From positions 1 through 64,000 of the forward strand of contig JAQGDQ010000797.1 of assembly GCA_030141605.1 (NCBI GenBank): DNA of 64,000 bases. The letters run 5' to 3'. The notes under the pieces were generated by a model, which was given only the letters and a program-made list of their open reading frames with translations, had not been told where the DNA came from and did no database searches. Origin of the DNA: Tubiluchus corallicola (lineage: Eukaryota > Priapulida > Priapulimorpha > Priapulimorphida > Tubiluchidae). The position numbers and the translations under genes are program-made. This document shows positions 37,263-47,714 of the stretch, one piece after another (positions within the stretch are counted from its first letter, which is position 1; each line of letters opens with the position of its first letter).

Positions 37263-37374
37263 GCACCAATAGCTCCACCCTAGCGGAGAAAACTGGGTCA
37301 ACGTTGTTGTCATCATCGTGTTTCTGTGACAGTTACATGACGATCTTATCAGTCAGTGAATTTGACCTGTCAAG

Positions 37375-40300
37375 ATGTACGCATTATTGCTACTTCTGGT
37401 GAGTTACATTTTCGCATTCAACAAAATTTTTATTTAGTAAGAGAACTTCGAGTGGGACAAAAGACAAGGAATTCATTTTCACTCTCCGAATAAATTCATT
37501 TTCCTTAGCAAACTGAAATTGAACATGATCAATGAAAGGAAGCGCAGAACATAGAATATTGCAAATTGTCGGATTGCTTCTCATTCATCGTCAGGCGAAC
37601 AATAACAAACAGAGGAATTCGTTATATTCTATAGTTATGTATGCTCTTGAACACCCGAAATAAAGTTTAAATAGAAGTTCAGTTGTTTTACCATTATTAA
37701 TTTGGAATTTATTTTTTTTTGTAGGTCACAATTTATTTTCAGTTTTCATTTTCTATCATAGCTTTTCAGCGTAACTATTTGTCATTCTTTGCCTGACGAT
37801 TGAGGCATAATTATCTCGAAAATTTGCATTTTTCTATCTTTTGCGTTTTATTTTGTTGATCATACGATATTTCGGTTTGTTGGTGAAAATGCATTTATTC
37901 GGTGACGTTGGTGAGTTGCTTTAAGACGGCAGCGGTTTAAGAAATTACTCCCTGAATGGATTAAAGGTGCAACGTTCAAGTTAGTTCTTCACTGTACACT
38001 TGAACACGTCTAACTTCACGAGCATATGTAAAAAAAATTTAAAACTGTTTCTAATCGTAACTGTTTGTGTATTCTTCTTTAAATGGCAACAAAATCATTA
38101 CACAGGTATGTCTAATAGAATTTTCGAGGCTACAGCCCGGACGACGGCACCATTTGCGACGATCTATATATCAAACGAAAGGTCTCGATCTAGTGTCGTG
38201 CCATTGGTGGTTTATTTTTCGAATTGGGCCCACCGGGAGGAGGGGGGGGGCGAAAAACCTCCAAAAATGGCCCTTTTCGGCCGTTTTTTGCAAAAGTTAT
38301 ACGGCTGAGATGTAGAGAACGGGAACGGGCCGAGGGTGGTCCTGGGTATGGATAGATAGCCCGTTGAGCGGTGGGTGTAGTAGGCCTATTTAGAATTCGC
38401 GAGAGGGCCACGGCGCCCCGCAACGGGCGTTTTCCCGGACCCAACTCGCGATTTTTTCGAAATTTTGACCAAACAGCCTGCGGGAAAAACAGCCTACTCT
38501 CGGAAGGAGATATATAGCTCTTTACAAAGAGGAAGGACAGGGCTACACGATAATGTGGGTTATATTTTAGGGCAAGTCCCCTAGAGGAGTATCGAAGAGT
38601 TAATTACGTGTTCTATTTTCCGCAAATTTCGACAATTTTCGCTTAGAATGTCTAATTAAACTACTAACATGTCTTATCACAATTTCGATTGAAAGTCGTT
38701 ACAAGAAATAACTGGGCTCCATAAACGTTTAAAACTGAGTCTTCCAAAGTTTATGACGTTGTACTAAATTTGAAAAACTCATGGTACATACTAAATTTGA
38801 AAAACTTATGGTACACCACGTTATAATGTAGATGCCAATTATTATGGCTATCACGTGGGTAATTTTATTCGCTTTTATTATAATGTTTACAACGGACACT
38901 GACACAAGACAATAAAATTAGTTTTAGTGTCAAAAGTAATGACTTCAATTCAGAACAAACGAACATGGCAAAATAAACTTGAGATTGCCAGTATACCGCC
39001 AGACATTCAATAAACGTTGCATATATTGTTAATATAACATTGTTGTGTTAACGTTACTATAATAATAATAATCATAAATCTTTCTTTGAAAAAATTTTTT
39101 ACAATCCGTATGGAAGATTTTAACAAAAATACCTTATAACATTGTTTATTTCGTTAAACTTTTAAATAAAAGAATGCGATGCCTAAGGTTATGAAAAACG
39201 ATGTATGAAAATTCGCACAATGTTCTTTAATTCTGTTTAAAATGACGGTAGTGTGGATATGTTTTTTGTTCCCGCTAGAGCGGATAGGTTCATTAAATTG
39301 GCACAGTATGATAATCAGGGCCGGTGCTAGTAAGTGTGTCTCTCACGGGGCCCTCCACTCTACAAAACTGTAAATTGATGTTTTATGCTGCGTGTAGTAC
39401 TCCACTCCAGTCAAAAAGCGCTGAGGGCTTGAAGCTACACCATTAGCCACAAAGACATGTACTAGAAATTGAAAATCTGTATGAAATATTTAGTGTTTTA
39501 TTACAAGACAAGATAATTACTGGCATACTGTTTGTGCATGTACCTTCTAAAAACAGATGATAAACTGAAATTACAAAACAAATAAACAAATGATCAGCAA
39601 AAAATGTTGAAACGTAGATATACAGACTGAAAGGTTCCACTGCCTGCTCAGTATCAAGAAACATATGCATACCGACACTCATTAATTCATCATAGAGTTC
39701 TCGACTCGAGAGTGAGCGGGGCCCAATTTGAAAAAATCTCTCTGACTTAAAACAGGCCCTGAGCATAATTACCATTTATAATAAATTTCGGCTTTAATGG
39801 CTTTTTATGTCCATGTTATGGTCACGTTATGTCCTTGTAAGGACATTCAAACTGAGAAACACGTTATACAGGCATGCCCCCTAACATCTAATATTAGAAA
39901 CTGCTACGACAATGTAAACTTTGCTGATTTAACTCACTTCTTTCAGCGCCCTAATTGTTACATAATTTGTCATGAAATTTTGTATCTTTTATACTGACTT
40001 GTTAATTAGTATGAAGTGAATGACGTGTAGGAAATTGTATAAATGATGCAAAAATAACGTCAGTACTCAGGGTCGGCTCTACCATTAGCGCAATATAGGC
40101 AGTTGCCTAGGGTGCCAAATTTTTGGGGGCACCTAATTCTACAAGTAATTCTTCAATTTTGAAGTTGCCTAAGTAGCAGCATTGTGCAGCTTATGTGAAA
40201 TTCTTTAAGTACACAACACTAATTGAAAGAAACGAACGCCTGTAGTTTCTATTGTATGCATATGATGATGATGATAAATGTTTTATTGAAAATAAATAAA

Positions 40301-42259
40301 CATTTAGTGTAAATATAAACATTATATGCATAGAGCAGCATAGTTTAGTAAGAGCTTATAGTAATGAGCTTACTGTTAAAAAATTATAGCATTTATATAA
40401 TGACGGCAGATAAGAACAAAAGTCTTCGGTATACACGAAACAAAAAGTAAAAAACCTGGCTAGTGACGACAATGAACACCAAAAAAAAAGATTCGCTCCT
40501 GAAGCATTTGCAACCAGACCAGAGTTACGGTTGTGAAGGTGGTGAAGCTAGTAAAATGGATTTATAAGTGAAAAAGAGGAGTTAGGGTTTCCAAAATTTT
40601 CTAATGAAAAGCCGAGGGAAAATCTAGACAAGAATAGATGAAATTGCAGAAATTTGATTGCTCGTGAAAACCCAAGATGTACAATTTCATCATAAATTCA
40701 ATTTCAGTTAACACAACACTAACTGTAGATAGGTAATTGACTACACTTAATCAGTACACTATAAGCCTAACACACAGGAACCACTATGATTTATTATAAT
40801 ATCGTTCAAGAAAAATTCTATTTTCGAGGTGTGATCGGGACCGTGGGAGAAGGGGTTGACTAAAAATACTTTTGCCTAAGGCGACAAACTACTTATAGCC
40901 GATCCTGTCAGTACTGCATATAAGTATTTCGCTTATTGATTTACCATTGTGTTGTTCAAAAAAATTTAAATTCTACCTTGCATACATAACACTGTTTTTA
41001 ATGCTGTAACATTGAGTAGAAAATGTGCGTAAAGTGACATTTGGGCTAAAATCACTAACGCGATTTTGATTTGGTCAATAAACTACATACATACATTATT
41101 GTTATAGTAATCTTATTCTGTTATGATAAATGATAATGTTGAAAAATATATATAGACAATCCTGTCCTTCAATAACCAGGCTTTCGGTATTTTAAAGTAC
41201 ATCAGGTTTCGGTATACGCGTTAGTGGAACTTAACTGTTTCTTTATGATGTGTTACCTTCAATATCTAGAGTTCGGAGGCCTAAATAGGACGGCAAGTAT
41301 TTCTAATACGAATAATATTTTCGAAGCTTTCCCAGCGAGATCTTCTTGTTGTTGTTGTTGTTGTTGAATATCTGCATTAATTTTGAGCATGCAGTCATTA
41401 CTGGTGTTCCTATCTCTTATCCCCCTTGCTTGTACGTAGTGCCACGGCAATATCTTTTTTCGTGCACAATTTCACTTCTGTTCTATACAACATTCCTCTG
41501 TTTTGCTATCAAACAATAACTGACTGACACCAACAATAGTAGAAAAGGTATACACTCTCTCCATTGCTGTAACATGGAATTTGTTTAAAATAAAAACATT
41601 TGCTAATGCCCTAATATTTCGCCTTATTTCAGGCGCTAGCGGGCAGCACGTGTGGTGAAGGTTACTCAGGAGGAAAGTTTGAAAACAGCAACTACAAAAG
41701 TTTAGGATTTGATTTGGGCAAACATGGCCCACCAACTTCGGGTTTTGGCATTAAATCTCAATTTGGCGTGAACCCCGGTGGTAGCTTCCACAAGAATGGT
41801 CTCAATGACGACCACGAAGGATTTAGAATAGGAAGACATGGTCCACCAACGTCAGGTTTTGGCATCAAGAGTCGGTTTGGAGTGAACACTGGTAATGCCT
41901 TTAACCGCGGTCGACGATCCAAAGACCGACATGGATACGGCATCGGTCGACACGATTCACCAACATTTGGCTACGGCATTAAGAGCCAATTTGGTGTGAA
42001 CACCGGCAACGATTTTCATAGGAACGGATTCGTCAAAGACCTCGGCTTCCGTCTGGGAGTACATGCAGCACCAACGTCCGGCTTCGGAATCAAGAGACAA
42101 TTTGGCGTAAACACCGGAGGTGACTTCCACAGAAATGGATTTGTTGACAACTCCAAATTCAATATTGGAAAACACGGTCCACCAACGTCCGGATTTGGCA
42201 TCAAGAGAAGCATAAGCGGAATTCCACAGCGTCAGTCACGTGGAAGATACGGAAATTAA
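37375..42259 (+). CDS. Secreted Gly/His-rich repeat protein, two exons (37375-37398 joined to 41633-42259)
   Basis: Exon 1 encodes MYALLLLL and stops at a consensus GTGAGT donor; exon 2 starts after TTATTTCAG in phase 0 with ALAGSTCGEGYSGG. Together they form a short signal peptide (about residues 1-13, MYALLLLLALAGS) and a 216-residue product ending at TAA. From residue 37 there are five tandem repeats, starting at 37, 75, 113, 150 and 187, of 38, 38, 37, 37 and 30 residues. The core is G(K/R)HGPPTSGFGIK then SQFGVNTGGDFHRNGF; the fifth is cut short after GIKRS and ends SRGRYGN. The single cysteine is at residue 15, near the mature N-terminus. No known family is recognised. The protein is basic and rich in Gly, His, Phe and Arg. 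It could be a structural or matrix protein, or a precursor cut into peptides: repeats 4 and 5 carry KR after GI but 1 to 3 do not. No close poly(A) signal; an AATAAA lies near 43302. Confidence 0.8.
38110..38640. repeat. GC-rich insert in the intron, related to 52140-52340
   Basis: Much richer in GC than the surrounding intron, with a GGGAGGAGGGGGGGGCG run near 38236. A more decayed relative at 52140-52340 shares GGTGGTTT, the G-rich run, GCGAAA(A/T)ACCTC, and ATAGCTC...GGACTACACGATAAT in the same order. Frames are open on both strands but no domain is readable. Probably a dispersed element of unknown class. Confidence 0.5.
38760..38816. repeat. Tandem duplication of a 28-bp unit
   Basis: Two copies of a unit containing TACTAAATTTGAAAAACT and ATGGTACA, differing at one base. 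Confidence 0.9.
39316..39761. mobile_element. hAT-type MITE (446 bp) in the intron
   Basis: Termini CAGGGCCGGT and, inverted, CAGGGCCTGT. The flanking 8-bp sequences ATGATAAT (39308-39315) and AGCATAAT (39762-39769) agree at 6 of 8 positions, fitting an old hAT 8-bp duplication. The minus-strand frame crossing it has no transposase motif. Confidence 0.75.
39790..41105 (+). mobile_element. LINE 3' fragment interrupted by a hAT element
   Basis: The coding end reads LCPCKDIQTEKHVIQACPLT, the Cys-rich block of LINE C-termini, to a stop at 39995-39997. The 3' UTR resumes after the insertion at 40916 and ends near 41100 with TTGGTCAATAAACTACATAC and an ACATAC tail. The minus-strand copy at 57895-58190 shares both the coding end and the UTR block at 40975-41065, which confirms that the sequence on both sides of the insertion is one element. 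Confidence 0.82.
40068..40907. mobile_element. Non-autonomous hAT element (840 bp) with exact 8-bp target duplication
   Basis: Left end CAGGGTCGGCTCTACC and inverted right end CAGGATCGGCTATAAG, with subterminal TTGCCTAGG/CGCCTTAGGC. TCAGTACT flanks both ends exactly (40060-40067 and 40908-40915). An 8-bp duplication with CAGGG termini identifies the hAT superfamily. No transposase frame remains. It lies inside an older LINE 3' UTR, within the intron of the secreted repeat-protein gene. Confidence 0.9.
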
Positions 42260-43335
42260 GCGACTTTTCCACAGATTATTCCGTTAATCAGAATCGTCCA
42301 CATTAAAAAAATTTCTCCTGCTCATGGCATAAACATGCAAGAAGGCCTACTATATAAAAGACTGCGATATTAGGGGTGAAGAGTTGCAAAATACAACTCT
42401 GGAATATGCGAACGTTGTAAAAATAATCTGAAGCATGAATTTGTCATGACTCAAAAATTTGCATCCAAACTTCCAAGTTTATATTCGTTTTTCTCAGGTG
42501 TCATTTTCTAACTCTTTAAGAAAATAGCAGCATACGGCATAAACGCAGCTGTAAATTTCTTGGGATTTATGGACAGAAATCAGCTTTTCTCTCGAACTAG
42601 GTATGACCAAAGCCCAAAGTTTAGACTAGGATTTAGAAAAGTGACAGTACCATCGAAAAAACCTTTACAATAGACCTACAGCATAATTAATAACGAAACT
42701 AACAGTGACAATTTCAACACTTTGTCCTGACATGATTCTAATTCAATACATTTAGGTGCCAGTAGATAAAGATCAGGAATACTGGAGCAGTAGGGCATTA
42801 AACCAATAACTTTATCATTATATCTACTACTGCTTAAGGCACTATTTTTGTTCTCAAGCGATACCAGAGCTAGTACTGCAGAGCCAGGTAAAAATTTTAT
42901 TGTCAAGCCGTCCTATTTAATTACATATTCTGAGCATGATATTGAAACTTTCACTTGACCTACATACTGCTCATCGCTATCTCTTACAGACGAGATGGAA
43001 TCATTGGAATGCCAAAAAATTTAACGTGGTATAAATATTTTATAAGTCTGTACCAGGATGTGATATTCATTATCTGTGATATTCCCAAACAAACAACAGT
43101 TATTTGTGTTGAGTTGTGATGAGAGTGTTTTGCGTGTTTTAGATAAAATTTCATTGTTAACCTTGTTAAAGTTTTATTGCGTTATATATAAATGTACACT
43201 TTCTGTTTATTCTATTATAGCGTTGCTAGTTTTGATTACTTTATGTTGTTATTGTTGATGATTGTTAAGTTGTTTGTTTAGCTTTACTGTTCAATTGTTG
43301 AGTGAATAAAAAACGAAAAACTATATAAAGCTGCA
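42260..43335 (+). other. Probable 3' UTR and flank of the secreted repeat-protein gene
   Basis: No frame of note. GAATAAA near 43301 is the first clear polyadenylation signal after the stop, which would give a UTR of about 1 kb. This is inference, and a nearer non-canonical site is possible. Confidence 0.35.
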
Positions 43336-43344
43336 TCCGTCTAA

Positions 43345-43515
43345 GCATTAATAGCTTTAATGCGTAAGTCTGACCGCGTTATGCGTAATCACCTGTGGAG
43401 TAGCTGCATAATAAATATCAATACGGGTGCCTTGAAAACAATATAAACTGATTTTATCTATTCCGCATAACGCATACGCATTCCGGATGTCTGGTAAACG
43501 CCACTTAAGACAGTG
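43345..43515. mobile_element. Possible decayed GCGTAATGCG-type element
   Basis: AATGCGTAAG...GCGTTATGCGTAATCA at the left and GCATAACGCATACGCATTCC at the right are inverted versions of each other, resembling the word clusters at the ends of 50861-51518. The interior does not match that element. Confidence 0.4.
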
Positions 43516-43749
43516 CCGGCACACACAAATCACGCACAAAAACAAATTTTTGCGACGTACATTTTGTGTTACGAAAAATATTTATTACTAAGCAAGGAAA
43601 GATCAACAGACACCAGAACAACATCAGTCAGTGTCTGTAATTACAGAAATGGGAGGGTTTTTTGCCATCTGTGTCAAATTTCTTGATTTCTCAATAAGGT
43701 ATCAGAATTCGTCTGTATCTCATTGGTGCGAAAGGTATAGCGTAGATAT

Positions 43750-43865
43750 CACACACACACGCACACACACACACACGCACGCACGCGCACGCACACACAC
43801 ACACACACACACACACATACATACATATATATATACATATATACATATATATATATATACGTGTG
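43750..43865. repeat. (CA)n followed by (TA)n microsatellite
   Basis: CACACA/CGCACG units to about 43817, then ATACATATAT units to 43865. Confidence 0.95.
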
Positions 43866-43999
43866 TATAGTATATATAATAATAAAACTGTTTATGTATA
43901 TGTCATATGTTATGTATCTGCATATGTTATATAAGAACCGACCGTACATATTAAAAATACACATTCACAATATGTTATATAGCAAGTTAAAAACGTTAA

Positions 44000-44475
44000 A
44001 GGAAGACAGGATAATTTTTGATCATTTTCAAATTAGATAAAAAGTATACATTTTAACACAATTAATACTGCAAAAGCGTTGCTGATAATTAAATTATCGA
44101 TTAAAAACTTAATTAACGGCGGGCGGGACCAACTATTCATGACATCACAAACTAACATAATTTTCAACAGTAAAAATATTCCAGGAGCGTGTTGCACTTG
44201 TTTGTGAAAGAGAAAATTGAAGTACAGTGCTACTGTAAGGTATTCAGTGTGCTGATATAATGTACGATATTTAGTGTCTAAGCAAGTTTTAAGATAAAAA
44301 TTCAAATTTCAAATTTACATGTGCTCACGCATGAGCTGTCGAACGTGTGTAGTTCGTCACAAACTTGAACTGAGAGGTGTAGCACTTGTTTTCGCGCAAT
44401 GCGTTTTCGAAATGCAGGCGCAGGTGCCCGGCTAACTAGCGAAGTGCATGTAACAGCGAAGAACTAGTGCATTGC
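44000..44475 (-). repeat. Dispersed repeat A, copy 3 (~475 bp)
   Basis: Same orientation as 23820-24402: AAAAAGTATACAT...AACACA, AACGGCGGGCG, GACATCACAAACTAAC, CGAAGAACTAGTG blocks in the same order. It lacks the outer ~120 bp present in the other two copies beyond CGAAGAACTAGTG. Confidence 0.78.
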
Positions 44476-44561
44476 AACAGTTATTATATCACTAATACAA
44501 CTACTAATTATTGTTTCGGTTACAGGCACTTGAAACATTTATAGTTAGAACACCACAATAG

Positions 44562-44938
44562 AACTTTTTAATTTACACTGTTAAAAAATCATATCAACGT
44601 TTCGAGAGAGCTACTGCTGTCATCATCGGCGGTAAATTTTTACAAACATACAACCAGTTTGTATAGGCAGGATCTACAGTATAGAACATTATGCACTAAT
44701 TATGTATTTAACAGAAGTCGAATTCATTACCAGATCATATAACAGATGCTTATTCATTACCTATTTGGCTTCTGTTAAATACATAATTAGTGCATGTTGT
44801 TCTATACTGTAGGCTTTGCCTATATAAACTAGTTATATGTTTTGATGAAATAAACCACTGATGATGACAGCAGTAGGTCTGTCGAAATGTTTAACATGAT
44901 TTTTTAACTATGTAAGTAAAATTTTTAATAAAGCTGAG
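44562..44938. repeat. Long imperfect palindrome with Penelope-like motifs in both arms
   Basis: Arms of about 160 bp meet around a 51-nt centre (44718-44768). The innermost 25 bp of each arm are perfectly complementary (44693-44717 with 44769-44793). Each arm carries the GATGATGACAGCAGTAG...TCGAAA motif related to the repeats at 32165-32965, so this looks like two head-to-head or tail-to-tail pLTR-like units. Confidence 0.8.
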
Positions 44939-45003
44939 GTGCTTTAAGTATATGTACCAATTATTGCATTTTTAAACAAAGCTTTGCATCTCTCAGTAAA
45001 CTG

Positions 45004-45007
<4 letters not shown>

Positions 45008-45058
<51 letters not shown>

Positions 45059-45190
45059 CGCGCGCGCGCGTGCGCGTGTGCGTGTGTGATTGTGCGTGCG
45101 TGCCGTGCGCGCGTGCAGGTGTTGTGTGTGTGTGTGTGTGCGTGCGTGCGTGCGTGTGTGTGTGTGTGTGTATGCGTGTATGCGTGCTTT
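45008..45190. repeat. (GT)n microsatellite with CG-rich interruptions
   Basis: A pure (GT)n run at 45008-45053, then mixed GCGTGC/GTGT units to about 45187. The all-Cys/Val frames are artefacts. Confidence 0.95.
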
Positions 45191-45539
45191 GTAATACGGA
45201 CTAGCGCTTCAGTATTAAATTTATTGATCCAGTTATTATAACGTTAACATTAATTCAGTGATTTTGATCAATTTATAATTTGATACGATACCAAACAAAC
45301 TAAACAAACAGTAAAGATTTGGTGTAATGTTGTCGAAAACATCTTTCCGATTGGACAATTATTGTATATTATTCTACTTAAAGCTAGTTAAGAAGTAGTC
45401 CATGTACAGTGAGAACGTAAACTTTTGTAGTTTAATTACAATAAATAACTTTAAAGCCAAGTGAGTCACTACTGTCGTCGCCTCATTGACTACTTAATCA
45501 TCTAAATGCTTATGGTAGTACTATAAGAATGATAAGAGT

Positions 45540-45815
45540 GTGGACAGGAAGCAGATCCCTGGGAAAGACTTGTCTGGCGCGTGAAATAGTTGGAACAGGT
45601 TTTTTCCCATGTTATAACAACTTCAAACATGTTTATAACTAATTTGTAGCCAATACATTTCGAGAGTACTTATATGGTACGAAACTGTGCACACATAAAT
45701 AGAGAAATAAATATGATATCTAACACATTTATTATTGTATTTCAACATGTTGCCTAACATTGTACAATTGTTGTAAATAAATAATTGCATCAAGATGTTT
45801 TAATCATTGTTCTTT
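45540..45815. repeat. Dispersed repeat D, copy 1
   Basis: Shares with 59810-60185, in order, a TGGGAAA(G/A)AC...TGGCG(C/G) block, CCATGTTA, and TTGTAAATAAATA...CATCA(A/T)GATG(T/C)TTTAA. Copy 2 lies inside the 59604-60662 hAT element, so this may be an internal fragment of the same family. No CAGGG ends were found here. Confidence 0.5.
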
Positions 45816-46410
45816 GCTTTTATTTATCTCAAGCTAGGAACTACAGATCGACAAAATACTAATAGCATGCTTTTCGTGAACCCCTTTTAGATAGAAAATC
45901 TTCAGTCCGATAGCTTAAAACTCCCACACTTTTACGTGACGTGGTGCCGAAATGCACTGTGTCGACTTTTCAAGTTCGCGACAAATGTGCAGAACATACA
46001 AGGTAAAAACTAAATAACATTTTCACAAGAGCAAAATATGAGACACACAAATTGGACGCCCAGAACAAGAAAAATGCGTCGTAGTTAAACTTTATAGTAT
46101 TAAACCTTTAACTGGTCCACCCAAAAGTTCTCAGTAAATAACTTAGCTATAGACATTCTCCCGGGGAACAACACACTTGTTATGTAGAAATTTGACTATA
46201 AAATCACATCTACATTAACGCACTTTCAGTACAAACGTTACTCAAATAGAAATACCGATTAATTAAATACAAATAGGCCCACCTTTTATCCGCAGGGTGA
46301 ATGATGAATATCATAATGAATTCTATGAAGTTTACAGTTATATAATTATAATGTAATATTTCGTTGTTTCTTAAATACTACGCCTTTAATGAACTTATTA
46401 TTTAAACAGA

Positions 46411-47365
46411 TGCAGATCACATTGATACCACCTTGAATACAACCTACTAGAAAAACTGATACAGATCACACTAATATCATGTTGAGTACAACCTACAAAA
46501 AATTATCACATTGCAGATCACATTGATACCACGTTGAATACAATCTACTAGTAAAACTGACGCCGCTTACATTGATTCCACATTGAATACGATCTACTAG
46601 TAAAGCTGATGCAGATCACATTGATACTATGTTGAATACAATCTACTAATAAAACTGATGCAGATCACATTGATACCATGTTGAATACAATCTACAAATA
46701 AAACTGTTGCAGATCACATTGATACCATGTTGAATACAATCTACAAATAAAACTGTTGCAGATCACATTGATACCATGTTGAATACAATTTACAAATAAA
46801 ACTGTTGCAGATCACATTGATACCATGTTGAATACAATCTACAAATAAAACTGTTGCAGATCACATTGATATCATGTTGAATACAATCTACAAATAAAAC
46901 TGTTGCAGATCACATTGATACCATGTTGAATACAATCTACAAATAAAACTGTTGCAGATCACATTGATATCATGTTGAATACAATCTACAAATAAAACTG
47001 TTGCAGATCACATTGATACCATGTTGAATACAATCTACAAATAAAACTGTTGCAGATCACATTGATATCATGTTGAATACAATCTACAAATAAAACTGTT
47101 GCAGATCACATTGATACCATGTTGAATACAATCTACAAATAAAACTGTTGCAGATCACATTGATATCATGTTGAATACAATCTACAAATAAAACTGTTGC
47201 AGATCACATTGATACCATGTTGAATACAATCTACAAATAAAACTGTTGCAGATCACATTGATATCATGTTGAATACAATCTACAAATAAAACTGTTGCAG
47301 ATCACATTGATACCATGTTGAATATAGCCTTCTAGAAAAACTGATGCCGATCACTTTCATAGCAC
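46411..47365. repeat. 49-bp minisatellite, about 19 units, with 98-bp higher-order core
   Basis: The unit is TGCAGATCACATTGATACCA then TGTTGAATACAATCTACAAA then TAAAACTGT. From 46512 to 47344 there are exactly 17 units at 49-bp spacing; two diverged units precede (46411, 46460) and a partial one follows (47345). From the unit at 46806 to that at 47296, GATACC and GATATC alternate strictly, giving five 98-bp dimers. The array ends 350 bp from the stop codon of the minus-strand GPCR gene. Confidence 0.96.
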
Positions 47366-47714
47366 GATTTTTACCCGGAAAAGCTACTAGCAGCTCTGAT
47401 TGACTGTTTTTTTGGTTTATGAAAGAATAACTATCCAGTCTAAGTACAAAAGAAGTGCATGAAGTGGTTGCTCAAAGGTGTTGAGTCACCTCCAAACAGT
47501 CAATGTAGGGTGAGGTAGGGAGTCACCTGCAAACAGTTACTAATTTGAGTGAGGAGGGAGCGGCTTGCAGGTGATGACATTTGTATTTTCATCAGATCAG
47601 TCTCAGGAATTATTGTGTTAACCTAAACGACAAAATAGTGTGAAATAAATTGATTCTCGCAATCACAAAGTTTGCCAGGCAAAGAAGGCGCTCTACTTGA
47701 TAAAAGAGATACAT

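Noticed and set aside
39443-39775. 110-residue minus-strand frame
   Set aside because: It covers most of a hAT MITE and its flank and has no transposase or host-domain motif.
41758-42213. Three minus-strand frames opposite exon 2 of the secreted repeat-protein gene
   Set aside because: Shadows of the repetitive plus-strand coding sequence.
45008-45241. Cys/Val-rich frame resembling a cysteine-rich peptide
   Set aside because: Translation of a GT microsatellite; no signal peptide or varied cysteine spacing.
46411-47365. CRISPR-like array
   Set aside because: Units are directly contiguous 49-bp tandem copies with no unique spacers, in a eukaryotic window; it is a minisatellite.
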